Assembly: GCA_013327885.1 (NCBI GenBank)
Contig: JABUMY010000006.1
Location: 270,130 to 334,129 of the forward strand
DNA length: 64,000 nt
Direction: 5' to 3'
Origin: Flavisolibacter longurius
Lineage (GTDB): Bacteria > Bacteroidota > Bacteroidia > Chitinophagales > Chitinophagaceae
The notes beneath the pieces are model-generated. The model did no database searches, was not told the DNA's origin, and saw only the letters and a program-made list of their open reading frames with translations. Of the stretch, positions 27,752 to 36,468 are shown one piece after another (position 1 is the first letter of the stretch; every line of letters begins with the position of its first letter). The translations under genes and the position numbers were made by a program.

Positions 27752-28228
27752 CTACGTACCCGATGTAGCCCCTGACATCGAGGCAATAAAATAATTGGCT
27801 GCATACACACCCAGTAGTAAAAGAAGGCTGTCACTTGGTGTCTTATCGTAGGTTAGGACATAGTTGTAGTGAAATTTTTTCCAATTAAATTTCGGGTCGT
27901 ATTGCACTAGCTTTTCGCCTTCTTTGTTTTCAATGAGGTAATGGTTGTGAAACATTCCTTTGGCTTTAAAAACAAATTCTTGCCCGTTTTGAAAGCTGAT
28001 GATGATCTGCCCACGCCAATTCATTTTCAGATCGGCAATCTCTTCTCCCTCTTTCGAAACCATAAGACTGGTTCCAAACAGGCCAACGGGTTTTATCGCA
28101 TAGGTATCCGAATTCGCCAGCCTGATTGCGGCTTTCATGTGAAAGATGTTTTCATAAACCAGTTCGCCCAGTAACTGGCCGTTATCAGTTAGCTGAAAAG
28201 TTTTGTTATCGGTTGAATTGGCTTCCAT
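27752..28228 (-). CDS. Conserved hypothetical protein with a beta-rich (LURP/tubby-like) layout
   Basis: A 158-residue protein of alternating beta strands (FQLTDNGQLLGELVYENIF, YAIKPVGLFGTSLMV, ADLKMNWRGQIIISF, FVFKAKGMFHNHYLIENK) ending in a short hydrophobic helix (SLLLLLGVYAANYFIASM). The strand-turn pattern and C-terminal hydrophobic helix resemble LURP-one or scramblase-type folds, but the likeness is weak. The ATG at 28228 is chosen over 28267. Function unknown. Confidence 0.6.
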   Translation of the reverse strand: MEANSTDNKTFQLTDNGQLLGELVYENIFHMKAAIRLANSDTYAIKPVGLFGTSLMVSKEGEEIADLKMNWRGQIIISFQNGQEFVFKAKGMFHNHYLIENKEGEKLVQYDPKFNWKKFHYNYVLTYDKTPSDSLLLLLGVYAANYFIASMSGATSGT

Positions 28229-28451
28229 ACTTTTTTCTTTTGCGTGAGTAGGAAAAGTTCTTAGCAAACCCTTTGCGTAAATGGCAAACGCTTTTCTTTA
28301 AAAGTAAGGCTTTTGAGAAATGCATCAGGTGCAAGCAAACAGAACAATTACAGAAAAGAAACAGGCATTTTCTGCTTATTTACAGAAGATGCATCAATAC
28401 GCTAAAACATAATTCACTTGTCGCTGTAACAAGGAAAAAAGGAATGTCTTC

Positions 28452-29021
28452 TTAGTTCCTTCCCTTTAATAATTTGTTGTTTAACCGGTAGTAAAGTATG
28501 ATCGCACCGCCGTTAAAAACCTTTGTTTTTACGAGTGAAAGTAGCGTTCTGTCGCAGGTGGCATCAAACAAAGGTTTTCCTTGCCCGGCCACAACAGGGT
28601 AAACACAAAGCTGGAATTCGTCAATCAAATCCAGCTTCATAAGTTGAAGAATCAAACTGCGGCTGCCAACATAAACGGGAGCGTCATCTTGTTGCCTGAG
28701 CGACAACACCGTTTCTTTCAGCTCACGGTCAGCCAGGGTGGCTGTTTGCCAGTCGATCGTTTTAAGCGTATGCGAAAAAACTATTTTCGGGATCTTGTTT
28801 ATGGCCAGCGCAAATTCATTCATAGCGCTGTCGTCCGAAGGCGATTGCAAAAATTGTCGCCAGTATTCCATTAATTGAAAGGTCGTCCTGCCATATAAAA
28901 TAGCATCGCCTTCCGCTAATAATTCCGTGTAATGCTGGTGAACCTCGGCATCCGGCAGGCCAGCCGTATGGTCGAAAATGCCGTCGAGAGTCATATTGAA
29001 CGCAGCTATTATTTTTCGCAT
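28452..29021 (-). CDS. Dihydrofolate reductase-family protein (RibD C-terminal type)
   Basis: A 189-residue NADPH-dependent reductase-fold protein. Signatures: start MRKIIAAFNMTLDG, ILYGRTTFQLMEYW, KIVFSHTLK, a YVGSRSLILQLMKLDLIDEF segment and VYPVVAGQGKPLF. Such stand-alone proteins are common in Bacteroidota and their substrate is unknown; they are neither folate-essential DHFR nor RibD deaminase fusions. Single gene. Confidence 0.88.
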   Translation of the reverse strand: MRKIIAAFNMTLDGIFDHTAGLPDAEVHQHYTELLAEGDAILYGRTTFQLMEYWRQFLQSPSDDSAMNEFALAINKIPKIVFSHTLKTIDWQTATLADRELKETVLSLRQQDDAPVYVGSRSLILQLMKLDLIDEFQLCVYPVVAGQGKPLFDATCDRTLLSLVKTKVFNGGAIILYYRLNNKLLKGRN

Positions 29022-29260
29022 GTCCTGGTTTTCGCCTGTTTGTTTTATGATGCAAATACGTGCCGGTAACGGTTATGGCTATTTCAAATCTACAGCTAAG
29101 CATGAAATGAACAAGAAGTCGCAATGAAAAGATGTGAACCAATTTCATTTCACAGGAATGGATATTACTGCATGGCATAAGCATCGCTATCATGAAGTCT
29201 TCAGCCGATAAACCTAACGACAATTTGAAACGCAGGATGTTTCACGTTCTGCCCTAAATT

Positions 29261-29289
29261 AAAAGCGGATCCTGAGAGAATCCGCTTTT
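29261..29289. terminator. Bidirectional terminator after the S74 protein gene
   Basis: AAAAGCGGAT and ATCCGCTTTT form a perfect 10-bp stem around a 9-base loop. It lies 25 bases past the stop of the minus-strand gene at 29314. Confidence 0.85.
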
Positions 29290-29313
29290 CAATTTTTAGT
29301 AGAACGTAATTGT

Positions 29314-30468
29314 TTACCCCTTGCTTTCTGTGCCTTTCCGGCGGCGCAGCACAAGACCGGTTAACCCGGCACCGGCAAGTACCACCGTTGCCAGTACAGG
29401 CAAGCCTGCCGTACGCATTCCTGTGCGTTTTTCCATGGCATCAAGCCGTTCACGCAACTCCTTGTTTTCTACCATTAATTTTTCCATGTCAGCAGCCTGG
29501 TTCCGTGTACGGGCTTCCAGGGCCTGTACGCCAGCCAGGGCAACACCATCGGCATCTACCGTACCGATAACTTTTTCATCATTCCCCAATCCAAATACAG
29601 ACCGGAAGTCCTGTGCCATGGGTCCCAAATGGCGGGTCCCGCCATCATTGCGGTAGCTCCACATGGTAATAGGCAGCTTACGCAGTTTTGCCAATATTTC
29701 TTCTCCGCCGATGGACTCTATATTTTGTTTGCGATTGCTGTCAGATGTATTGGTCCAGACACCGGATGTACTGAGGTAAGCGCCGGTAGAGGTGGAGATC
29801 ACAGCATTGCTTTGTCCCCAGTTGCTCACGCTGGCGCCTGACTGAATGGTGACACCGGTACTCAGGTTAGACGAAGTGAAAATGCGAAAGCCGCCGGAAA
29901 CCCGCCAGTTAGCTGAATGATTGACACCGGCACGAATTGTATCGACGGTAGAACGATCACCAAAAACAAAACTTCCTTGCCGCGCATTGGTATGGGAATG
30001 ATATCCCAAGGCAACTGAAGCCGCACCACTGGCGGTGGCATCTTCCCCTGCCGCAAAGGAAGACGTTTGGGCAGCCGTGCTGCCTTTGCCAAAGGCCGTA
30101 CTGTATTGGGCAGAGGCCCGCACATTGAATCCAGCCGCAAAGGAATGATCGCCGATATTGGCGGCGTCCCATTGGGTGCCGGAAATTTCCCCTGCACGAA
30201 ATGCGCCTTTGCCTGGATACCACATCAACCTGGTACCAGCCCCTTGCGCCGGAACGGTTTCGCCGGAAGGGTCGCCATTATACGTGCCGCCCACAAGCAG
30301 GGCTCCGGATTTAAACAGGCTCATTTTCGTCACGTCATCAGCCGTGCGCAAAGCCATGAGGGTATCCGTTGATTGTGCGTTCACAAGCGAAGGAACGAAT
30401 AAAAAAAGGAGAGCGCCGACGCCGATTTCTTTCGCCGGGCGGTCTTTCAGGAATTGGTTTTTTTTCAT
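29314..30468 (-). CDS. YadA-head/peptidase S74 surface protein with a C-terminal membrane anchor
   Basis: A 384-residue exported protein (signal peptide ending SLVNAQ). The middle part has YadA-type head repeats (GDHSFAAGF, AQYSTAFGKGSTAAQ, SSFAAGEDATASG, ASVALGYHSHT), which form a trimeric beta-roll. A peptidase S74 intramolecular chaperone follows, with the auto-cleavage Ser in SDSNRKQNIESI and GPMAQDF near its centre. A coiled coil (LMVENKELRERLDAMEKR) and one membrane helix followed by RRRKG end the protein. In S74 proteins the chaperone usually cuts itself off, so the membrane anchor would be released with it. The ATG at 30468 is chosen over 30531. Confidence 0.8.
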   Translation of the reverse strand: MKKNQFLKDRPAKEIGVGALLFLFVPSLVNAQSTDTLMALRTADDVTKMSLFKSGALLVGGTYNGDPSGETVPAQGAGTRLMWYPGKGAFRAGEISGTQWDAANIGDHSFAAGFNVRASAQYSTAFGKGSTAAQTSSFAAGEDATASGAASVALGYHSHTNARQGSFVFGDRSTVDTIRAGVNHSANWRVSGGFRIFTSSNLSTGVTIQSGASVSNWGQSNAVISTSTGAYLSTSGVWTNTSDSNRKQNIESIGGEEILAKLRKLPITMWSYRNDGGTRHLGPMAQDFRSVFGLGNDEKVIGTVDADGVALAGVQALEARTRNQAADMEKLMVENKELRERLDAMEKRTGMRTAGLPVLATVVLAGAGLTGLVLRRRKGTESKG

Positions 30469-30563
30469 ACGATGAAATAAATGGTTTGTATAAGAATTGT
30501 AAAACGAGTATAAACCAGCTTTTGCAGGCAACTTGTTTACGGTTTGTTTTTTACTGAATTGGT

Positions 30564-31538
30564 TTATTGCTTTTGAAAACGAATGGTTTGCCCATCGCTT
30601 AGTTGCAGGAGATAGATTCCTGTAGACAAGGTGCCCACAGGCAGTACTTGTTGCGTACTTACCACCAACCCAGTGGCTACCAATGAACCGGCCGCATTGC
30701 TGATGGTATAAGCCAGCGGTCGTGCGACATTGCCATTCAGGTTAAGGGTCATGCTTTCGCCGCGAACAGGATTGGGATAGAGTGTTGCCGATCTTGCTAT
30801 CTTGTCCCACTGCACCAGCCTGACACCATGAAGACGCTGGCTACCATCCCGGTCGTGTTGACGTAAGCGGTAGTAATTGCTGCCGCTAAATGGATGGGTA
30901 TCGGTAAAAGAATAGGCAGCACCGGTAGCATCACCCGCCGCAACTTTGCCGATCGTGGTATATTGGCGTCCATCACGGCTTTTCTCAATTGAAAAATGAC
31001 TGTTGTTTATTTCCTGGGCGGTTTGCCATTGCAACAAAACCTGGCCTTCATGGCGCTTCGCAGTAAAAGATACAAGTGTTACCGGCAATGGAACATACAT
31101 CGACGAGGCTGTAACCCCGGCAAAGGTTTTACTTGAAATCACTTCATCCACGTAAAATCCGGTATTACTGGCAATGCTGGTAACAGAAGGCGACCAGTTG
31201 CCGCCGGTTAAAAAGCTAATTTTCAGGTCCTCCAGGTTGTACCCGTTAAGCGCTGAAACATCGACATAAAGCCTTACCCTGCCGGTAAAATTCAATGGAT
31301 TCAGGAAGGAAACAACCTGGCCAATACTGGACACAGTGCCGTTCAACGAAACCGGGACGGAACCTTTCCAAAAACGATTATTGGTGATGGCAAGCGTTTC
31401 GGAAGGAAGCAAGCTTATGTTCTTCTCCAGTTGTAGCGATGTGCCTGCCGCAAGTGTAAGTGAGCCGTCTCCCACACTAAGTTGGGCACCGGCCTGTAAC
31501 GACAACAAAAAACTAAAGACGAGTACGCGTTTTTTCAT
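30564..31538 (-). CDS. T9SS-exported protein with C-terminal sorting domain
   Basis: A 324-residue exported protein (signal peptide ending LQAGAQ). A beta-rich N-terminal half is followed by a fibronectin-like segment (VSFTAKRHEGQVLLQWQTAQ, NSHFSIEKSRDGRQY, NYYRLRQHDRDG) and a type A T9SS sorting domain starting at TLYPNPVRG and ending GIYLLQLSDGQTIRFQKQ. It is therefore carried across the outer membrane by type IX secretion. It lies 95 bases upstream of the S74 protein gene on the same strand and may be co-expressed with it. Ligand unknown. Confidence 0.88.
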   Translation of the reverse strand: MKKRVLVFSFLLSLQAGAQLSVGDGSLTLAAGTSLQLEKNISLLPSETLAITNNRFWKGSVPVSLNGTVSSIGQVVSFLNPLNFTGRVRLYVDVSALNGYNLEDLKISFLTGGNWSPSVTSIASNTGFYVDEVISSKTFAGVTASSMYVPLPVTLVSFTAKRHEGQVLLQWQTAQEINNSHFSIEKSRDGRQYTTIGKVAAGDATGAAYSFTDTHPFSGSNYYRLRQHDRDGSQRLHGVRLVQWDKIARSATLYPNPVRGESMTLNLNGNVARPLAYTISNAAGSLVATGLVVSTQQVLPVGTLSTGIYLLQLSDGQTIRFQKQ

Positions 31539-31746
31539 AAGGATGGATTCGGTTTGCGCCGCAAGATAAATGCCACAAAGGAAAATTGCAAGTAACGGTG
31601 CCGGATAGTGGTAAAATCAATGGTAATGATATGCGGACAGAGGAAAGAAAAGGCAAGGGCCAGTGGGAAAACGAACTGTTTCCATGCAATGCCAGCGCAG
31701 GTAATTTACCAGGAAGAATTAGCTTTAACGTAAACAATGCTTGTCT

Positions 31747-33051
31747 ATGCCTGCCATAACATTTCATATCACGTCACAGTCTCTCCGCCACAAATTTGTA
31801 TTGTTTGTTTTTCTTGCAGGAAGCCTTTGTATGGGTCTTTTTGCAAAGTCACAACAGGCGGTCAATTATGATGAAACAAAAGTGGGAACGTATTACCTGC
31901 CCGCATTACTAACAACAACAAAAGGACAAAAGATTACGACACGTCGGCAGTGGGAGAAGGAAAGAAGACCTGAAATTTTGGCCCTTTTTACCGAATTCGT
32001 TTATGGCCGCATACCGAAAAATTTTCCGGCAACCCGTTACCATACCGTTACAAACGATACAACAGCGCTGCAGGGAAAGGCCACCCGCAAAGAAGTAACC
32101 ATTTATTTTGGAAAGGAAAACGATGCGCCTTCCTTGCATTTGTTGCTTTACCTGCCGAACAGCGTTCCAAAAAAGGCACCCGTTTTTGTGGGGCTGAACT
32201 TTCAGGGCAATCATACCGTTCATAAAGACAGCGCAATCTCCATTACGGCAAACTGGAAGAAACGCAATGCCAACAATCAGGCTATCGAAAGGGGAGGGCA
32301 GGAGCGTCGCTGGCCGGTTGAAGCGCTGATCGATGTGGGGTATGGATTGGCAACAGCCTGGTACGAGGATCTTGAGCCGGACAACGCCAGTGGCTGGCAA
32401 TCCGGCATTCGTACCTCTCTCCAAACGGAACTGGGTATTCAACCCCTGGAGTGGGGTGCTATCGGCGTATGGGCCTGGGGGCTTAGCCGCATTATGGACT
32501 ACCTGGAAAAAGACGAACGGGTGAATGCAGCGCAGGTCGTTCTTACCGGGCACTCACGACTTGGAAAAGCGGCACTGTGGGCAGCCGCCAATGACCAGCG
32601 TTTTGCCATGATCGTGGCCAACAATTCGGGTGAAGGAGGCGCAGCGCTTGCCCGGCGCAACTATGGCGAGACTGTTGCCCGAATCAATACTTCTTTTCCG
32701 CATTGGTTTGTATCCAAATACAAGACGTTTAACGAAGCGGTGGACCAACTGCCGGTTGACCAGCACATGTTGCTTGCGCTAATGGCACCGCGACCACTGT
32801 ATGTAGCCAGTGCAGCAAATGACAAGTGGGCGGACCCAAAAGGTGAATTCCTGAGTGCAAAACATGCAGGCGAGGCGTATGCGTTATACGGCTTGAAAGG
32901 CATTGAAGAAGACAGCTTGCCGCCTCTTCATCAACCGGTAGGTAACGCCATCCGCTATCATATTCGCGAAGGCGATCATGACATCGTTCTTTATGACTGG
33001 CAGCAATACATAGCTTTTGCGGATGCATACTTTCGAAAGAATAAAATGTAG
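31747..33051 (+). CDS. Secreted CE15 glucuronoyl (4-O-methylglucuronate) esterase
   Basis: A 434-residue exported alpha/beta hydrolase (signal peptide ending FAKSQQ). The CE15 signature is GHSRLGKAALWAAA with catalytic Ser270. NNSGEGGAALARRN carries the conserved Glu, and REGDHDI the catalytic His. WALSRIMDYL-type helix and the GFxFQGNHT-like oxyanion loop (GLNFQGNHT) are present. The family cuts the ester between lignin alcohols and glucuronoyl groups of xylan. The first ATG at 31747 is used; the frame opens at a TTG. A -7-like TAGCTTTA is at 31720. No xylanase lies next to it. Confidence 0.9.
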   Translation: MPAITFHITSQSLRHKFVLFVFLAGSLCMGLFAKSQQAVNYDETKVGTYYLPALLTTTKGQKITTRRQWEKERRPEILALFTEFVYGRIPKNFPATRYHTVTNDTTALQGKATRKEVTIYFGKENDAPSLHLLLYLPNSVPKKAPVFVGLNFQGNHTVHKDSAISITANWKKRNANNQAIERGGQERRWPVEALIDVGYGLATAWYEDLEPDNASGWQSGIRTSLQTELGIQPLEWGAIGVWAWGLSRIMDYLEKDERVNAAQVVLTGHSRLGKAALWAAANDQRFAMIVANNSGEGGAALARRNYGETVARINTSFPHWFVSKYKTFNEAVDQLPVDQHMLLALMAPRPLYVASAANDKWADPKGEFLSAKHAGEAYALYGLKGIEEDSLPPLHQPVGNAIRYHIREGDHDIVLYDWQQYIAFADAYFRKNKM

Positions 33052-33232
33052 AATCAGAAATCAGGTTGATAAGCGATTAGTGAATTTTGGATCGTAGACA
33101 TTGTGATTGGATTTGTCACAGATTGAAAATTTCACACATTTAGCGAACAGGGACTGTTGCTTTGCACAAAATGATCTTAAACAAATAAAAAATTGTGGTA
33201 ATTAGGAAACTTGGTTTACTGAAGAAAAATAA

Positions 33233-33260
33233 AAAGGGTTACAACTATTTGTAACCCTTT
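33233..33260 (-). terminator. Terminator of tRNA-Arg
   Basis: AAAGGGTTAC and GTAACCCTTT form a perfect 10-bp stem with an 8-base loop. On the minus strand it is followed by a T-rich run and starts 12 bases after the tRNA. Confidence 0.85.
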
Positions 33261-33271
33261 GGTCGTGGCTG

Positions 33272-33345
33272 TGATCCGATCAGGATTCGAACCTGAGACC
33301 TACTGCTTAGAAGGCAGTTGCTCTATCCAGCTGAGCTATCGGACC
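33272..33345 (-). tRNA. tRNA-Arg (anticodon TCT)
   Basis: A 74-base tRNA read on the minus strand: acceptor stem GGTCCGA/TCGGATC (one G-T pair), D-arm with AGCTCAGCTGG, anticodon loop CTTCTAA giving TCT, and T-arm with GGTTCGAATCC. The discriminator base is A and CCA is not encoded. It decodes AGA/AGG. Confidence 0.97.
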
Positions 33346-33402
33346 AAAATAAAAATGCCGCTCTTTCCACAAGAACGGCGCAAAGATAAGTGAAAGGAAT
33401 AT

Positions 33403-33909
33403 TCAATTTGCTCCCCTTCCCGAAAAACGAAATCCATCCAGGAAAGCATCGTGGTTGCCCACCGTCGTATCAGAAATATTCTTTACATAGAGCACACCAA
33501 CCACCCGGCCATTGGTATAGCCTTTTACCTTCCAGTCGATGCCCTGGCTATCCTGCCAGTAATCGGTAATCGTCAACTGCCTGTCGTCGGTCTTAATGTC
33601 CATCGATACGTTGCAGTAAATGTGCATAGGCTTGCGCACCCGGTTGAGGTAATGCACCAAAATGCTTTCCGCCTCCTCCAGCGAATACGCCTCCTGCATT
33701 TGCACACAGATGGTACCATAGGTAACACCATTTTCGGTGTATTCATTAAAAAATACCTTATCGCCGCCTTTTGTATGCCGAACATGCAGGGTACGGGCAC
33801 TTGAATTGAGGTAGGAGGAGCAGCCCGGGCAAATGAGGTAGCGCTTAAATCGCGGTGCGGTTGCCCTGAGCACAAAGCTGGTAGCTAAAAAGACAAATAG
33901 GTTTTCCAT
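33403..33909 (-). CDS. Conserved hypothetical protein, single membrane segment or signal anchor
   Basis: About 168 residues: a hydrophobic N-terminus (MENLFVFLATSFVL), then a CPGCSS motif and a mixed beta domain (VTYGTICVQMQEAYSLEEAE, WKVKGYTNGRVVGVLYVKN). Two Cys in CPGC could bind metal or form a disulfide. It is transcribed away from hutH with 51 bases between the starts. Family not recognised. The ATG at 33909 is chosen over the longer frame start at 34008, which would overlap hutH. Confidence 0.55.
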   Translation of the reverse strand: MENLFVFLATSFVLRATAPRFKRYLICPGCSSYLNSSARTLHVRHTKGGDKVFFNEYTENGVTYGTICVQMQEAYSLEEAESILVHYLNRVRKPMHIYCNVSMDIKTDDRQLTITDYWQDSQGIDWKVKGYTNGRVVGVLYVKNISDTTVGNHDAFLDGFRFSGRGAN

Positions 33910-33960
33910 AGCGGTAAAATCTGGTGACTTGTTGAAGATAAAAGATATTTTTACGACCCT

Positions 33961-35526
33961 ATGGACAGCACGGAATTTTTCTACGGACAAGACCAACTGA
34001 CCGTTCAACTGGCGATTGCATTAGCCCAAAAAAAACAAAAAGGTAGCCTCAGCCCGGGCACAAAAGACCGCATCCGGGAAAACCAGCGCCATGTACAAGC
34101 CATGGCCGATACGGGCAAAACGGTGTACGGCATCACCACGGGTTTTGGCATTTTGGCCAACACCCACATCAGCGCAGAAGATACCGCCACCCTTCAATAC
34201 AAGATCCTGCAAAGCCATAGCGTTGGGGTGGGAGAGGCGGTTCCCGGTGAAATTGCGCGGCTGATGCTCATCACCAAAGTGCATTCACTGGCGCAAGGTT
34301 ATTCAGGTGTGCAGCTATCCACGCTGGAACGGATTCTCTGGCATCTTGAAGCCAATGTGATTCCAGTAGTTCCCATCCAGGGCAGCGTTGGAGCTTCGGG
34401 CGACCTGGCGCCGCTGGCCCATCTTTTTCTCCCGCTCATCGGCCTGGGCGAAGTGTTTTACAAAGGTGCCCGGCACAAAACAGGCGATGTGCTGCACAGC
34501 TTAGGTATGGCGCCGGTGGCGCTGGGACCCAAAGAAGGCCTTGCGCTTATCAATGGCACACAGTTCATTTTAGCCTATGCCATCAAAGCCGTGGAGCGCA
34601 TGCATTATTGCCTGGAGGCGGCAGACATCATTGGCGCCATGAGCCTGGAAGCCCTCACCGGTACAAAAGCACCGTTTGATGAACGCCTGCACCAATTGCG
34701 CCCTTACACCGGCAACCGGTTGGTAGCACAACGCCTGCGCAAGCTGCTCAGCCATTCGCAGATCATGCAAAGCCATGTTGATTGCGGACGGGTGCAAGAC
34801 CCTTATTCGCTGCGGTGCATGCCACAGGTGCACGGTGCCAGTCGTACCGCCTGGCTGCACCTGAAAGAAGCCACGGAAATTGAAATGGCTTCGGTTACTG
34901 ATAACCCCATTGTACTGGGAGAAGACGATACCATCAGTGGCGGCAATTTTCATGGCCAGCCCTTAGCCCTGCCATTGGATTATGCCTGCTTTGCGGCGGC
35001 GGAGATCGGCAATATTTCGGACCGTCGCTGTTATCTTTTGCTCGAAGGCAAATGGGGTTTGCCCCTGCTGCTGATGCAGGATGTTGGCCTGAACAGCGGC
35101 TTTATGATACCGCAGTATACAACGGCTGCGCTGGTGTCGGAGAACAAAACGCTTTGCTTCCCGGCAAGTGCCGACAGCATTCCCACCTCACTGGGACAGG
35201 AAGACCATGTGAGCATGGGCAGCATCAGCGGACGTAAGCTGAATACCGTTTTGCAAAACCTTGAATACATACTTGCGATTGAATTGCTTTGTGCCTGCCA
35301 GGCGATCGAGTTCAGGCGACCGCTGGAAAGCAGCGCTTTGCTGGAAGAAGCCCATCATTATGTGCGCCGCTTTGTTGGCTTTGCCGAAGAAGACCGCGTT
35401 TTTGCCAACGATATCAACAGCATTAAATCCATCATCGAAAATTATTCATTTGTACAGCATGTGCAAAAAGCAGCGGCCGACCAGGACATCCTGCTGAACG
35501 AAGGTTTTACAGGCTTTACGTTATGA
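33961..35526 (+). CDS. hutH: Histidine ammonia-lyase
   Basis: A 521-residue aromatic ammonia-lyase that turns L-histidine into urocanate. The MIO prosthetic group forms from A145-S146-G147 in GSVGASGDLAPLAH. QSHSVGVGE carries the Ser-His pair typical of histidine rather than tyrosine or phenylalanine lyases. VTDNPIV and SADSIPTSLGQEDHVSMG are canonical. No hutU, hutI or formiminoglutamase gene is adjacent, so the rest of the pathway must lie elsewhere or be absent. Confidence 0.94.
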   Translation: MDSTEFFYGQDQLTVQLAIALAQKKQKGSLSPGTKDRIRENQRHVQAMADTGKTVYGITTGFGILANTHISAEDTATLQYKILQSHSVGVGEAVPGEIARLMLITKVHSLAQGYSGVQLSTLERILWHLEANVIPVVPIQGSVGASGDLAPLAHLFLPLIGLGEVFYKGARHKTGDVLHSLGMAPVALGPKEGLALINGTQFILAYAIKAVERMHYCLEAADIIGAMSLEALTGTKAPFDERLHQLRPYTGNRLVAQRLRKLLSHSQIMQSHVDCGRVQDPYSLRCMPQVHGASRTAWLHLKEATEIEMASVTDNPIVLGEDDTISGGNFHGQPLALPLDYACFAAAEIGNISDRRCYLLLEGKWGLPLLLMQDVGLNSGFMIPQYTTAALVSENKTLCFPASADSIPTSLGQEDHVSMGSISGRKLNTVLQNLEYILAIELLCACQAIEFRRPLESSALLEEAHHYVRRFVGFAEEDRVFANDINSIKSIIENYSFVQHVQKAAADQDILLNEGFTGFTL

Positions 35527-35583
35527 AATACAGGGGAGATACGTGTGGCATAAATTTTTTATTTCTCCGCACAAAATCAAAAT

Positions 35584-36198
35584 ATGAAAAGACTGAACCT
35601 CTGCATTTTAAGTATGGCAATAGCCGCCGTTGTGATTTCCTGCAATGAAGGCTCCAACACAACAGCAGCAACCAGCACAAGCGATCAAACGGGCAACACG
35701 GTTACCAATCCAACTGGCTCTGTTGGCGATACAACTTCGCTCACCGGCGGCAGTAATACGCCGTTGAGCGGACAGGATTCTGCATTTGGCATGAAGGCAG
35801 CTGCCGGCGGTATGATGGAAGTAGAGGCCGGCAATGCAGCCCAGCTAAAAGCGCAACACGAAAGAGTGAAGGCCTATGGCGCCATGATGGTAAGAGATCA
35901 CAACACGGCCAACCAGGAACTGATGACCATTCTTTCGGGCCGCGGCTTAACACCGCCAGCTACCTTGCCTGCGGAGCACAAAGCACATGTGGATGCACTG
36001 AACAAAACAAGCGGCGCCGCATTTGACAAACAATACATGGGTATGATGGTTTCCGACCACGAAAAAACCATTGCCGATTTTGAAAAGCAGGCCAGTGCCG
36101 GCACCGATGCAGACCTGAAAGCATTTGCCACGAAAACCTTACCGGCGCTTCGTGCCCACAGGGATTCGGCGGTAGCGATTAATGCGGCGATTAAATAA
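35584..36198 (+). CDS. DUF4142 lipoprotein
   Basis: A 204-residue exported lipoprotein (AVVISCNEG, lipidation Cys20). A Thr/Ser/Gly-rich linker (about 22-65) is followed by a DUF4142 four-helix, ferritin-like domain with VRDHNTANQEL and VSDHEKTIADFEKQA, the two His-containing helices of the family. Such proteins are frequent in Bacteroidota, with unknown function (possible envelope stress role). A heptamer repeat array starts about 10 bases after the stop. Confidence 0.85.
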   Translation: MKRLNLCILSMAIAAVVISCNEGSNTTAATSTSDQTGNTVTNPTGSVGDTTSLTGGSNTPLSGQDSAFGMKAAAGGMMEVEAGNAAQLKAQHERVKAYGAMMVRDHNTANQELMTILSGRGLTPPATLPAEHKAHVDALNKTSGAAFDKQYMGMMVSDHEKTIADFEKQASAGTDADLKAFATKTLPALRAHRDSAVAINAAIK

Positions 36199-36206
36199 GA
36201 AGTAGG

Positions 36207-36247
36207 AGTTGAGAAGTATGCAGTAGGCAGTAAGCAGTAGGCAGTAA
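36207..36247 (+). repeat. Heptamer tandem repeat (GCAGTAR), left arm of an inverted pair
   Basis: Four perfect heptamers alternate GCAGTAG/GCAGTAA at 36220-36247, preceded by AGTTGAGAAGTAT. The same block occurs in inverse orientation at 36436-36468. Together they flank the convergent gene ends and the central terminator. Confidence 0.8.
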
Positions 36248-36300
36248 AAACAGCCTTTGCGCTGAGCCAAACCATATCACATTTGATAATCTCACTTTAA

Positions 36301-36330
36301 ACAAAAGGCACGTTTATCGTGCCTTTTGTT
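36301..36330. terminator. Bidirectional terminator between convergent genes
   Basis: ACAAAAGGCACG and CGTGCCTTTTGT form a perfect 12-bp stem with a 5-base loop, serving the DUF4142 gene (+) and the mutase gene (-). Confidence 0.88.
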
Positions 36331-36435
36331 ATTTATTGGATTGAATAAAAATCTGTTTTTCTGAAAAAAGATTATTACAACATTTTCATTTTTATTAAGC
36401 GGCTATCGACTTAATCCTGCCAATTGTTGGCTTCC

Positions 36436-36468
36436 GACTGCCTACTGCTTACTGCTTACTTCTCAACT
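36436..36468 (-). repeat. Heptamer tandem repeat, right arm of the inverted pair
   Basis: On the minus strand this reads AGTTGAGAAGTAA followed by GCAGTAA, GCAGTAG and GCAGT, matching the left arm with about three differences. It begins within the TAG stop codon of the mutase gene. Confidence 0.8.

Noticed and set aside
27561..27794. 77-codon plus-strand frame
   Set aside because: It overlaps the 3' end of a better-supported minus-strand gene and shows no domain.
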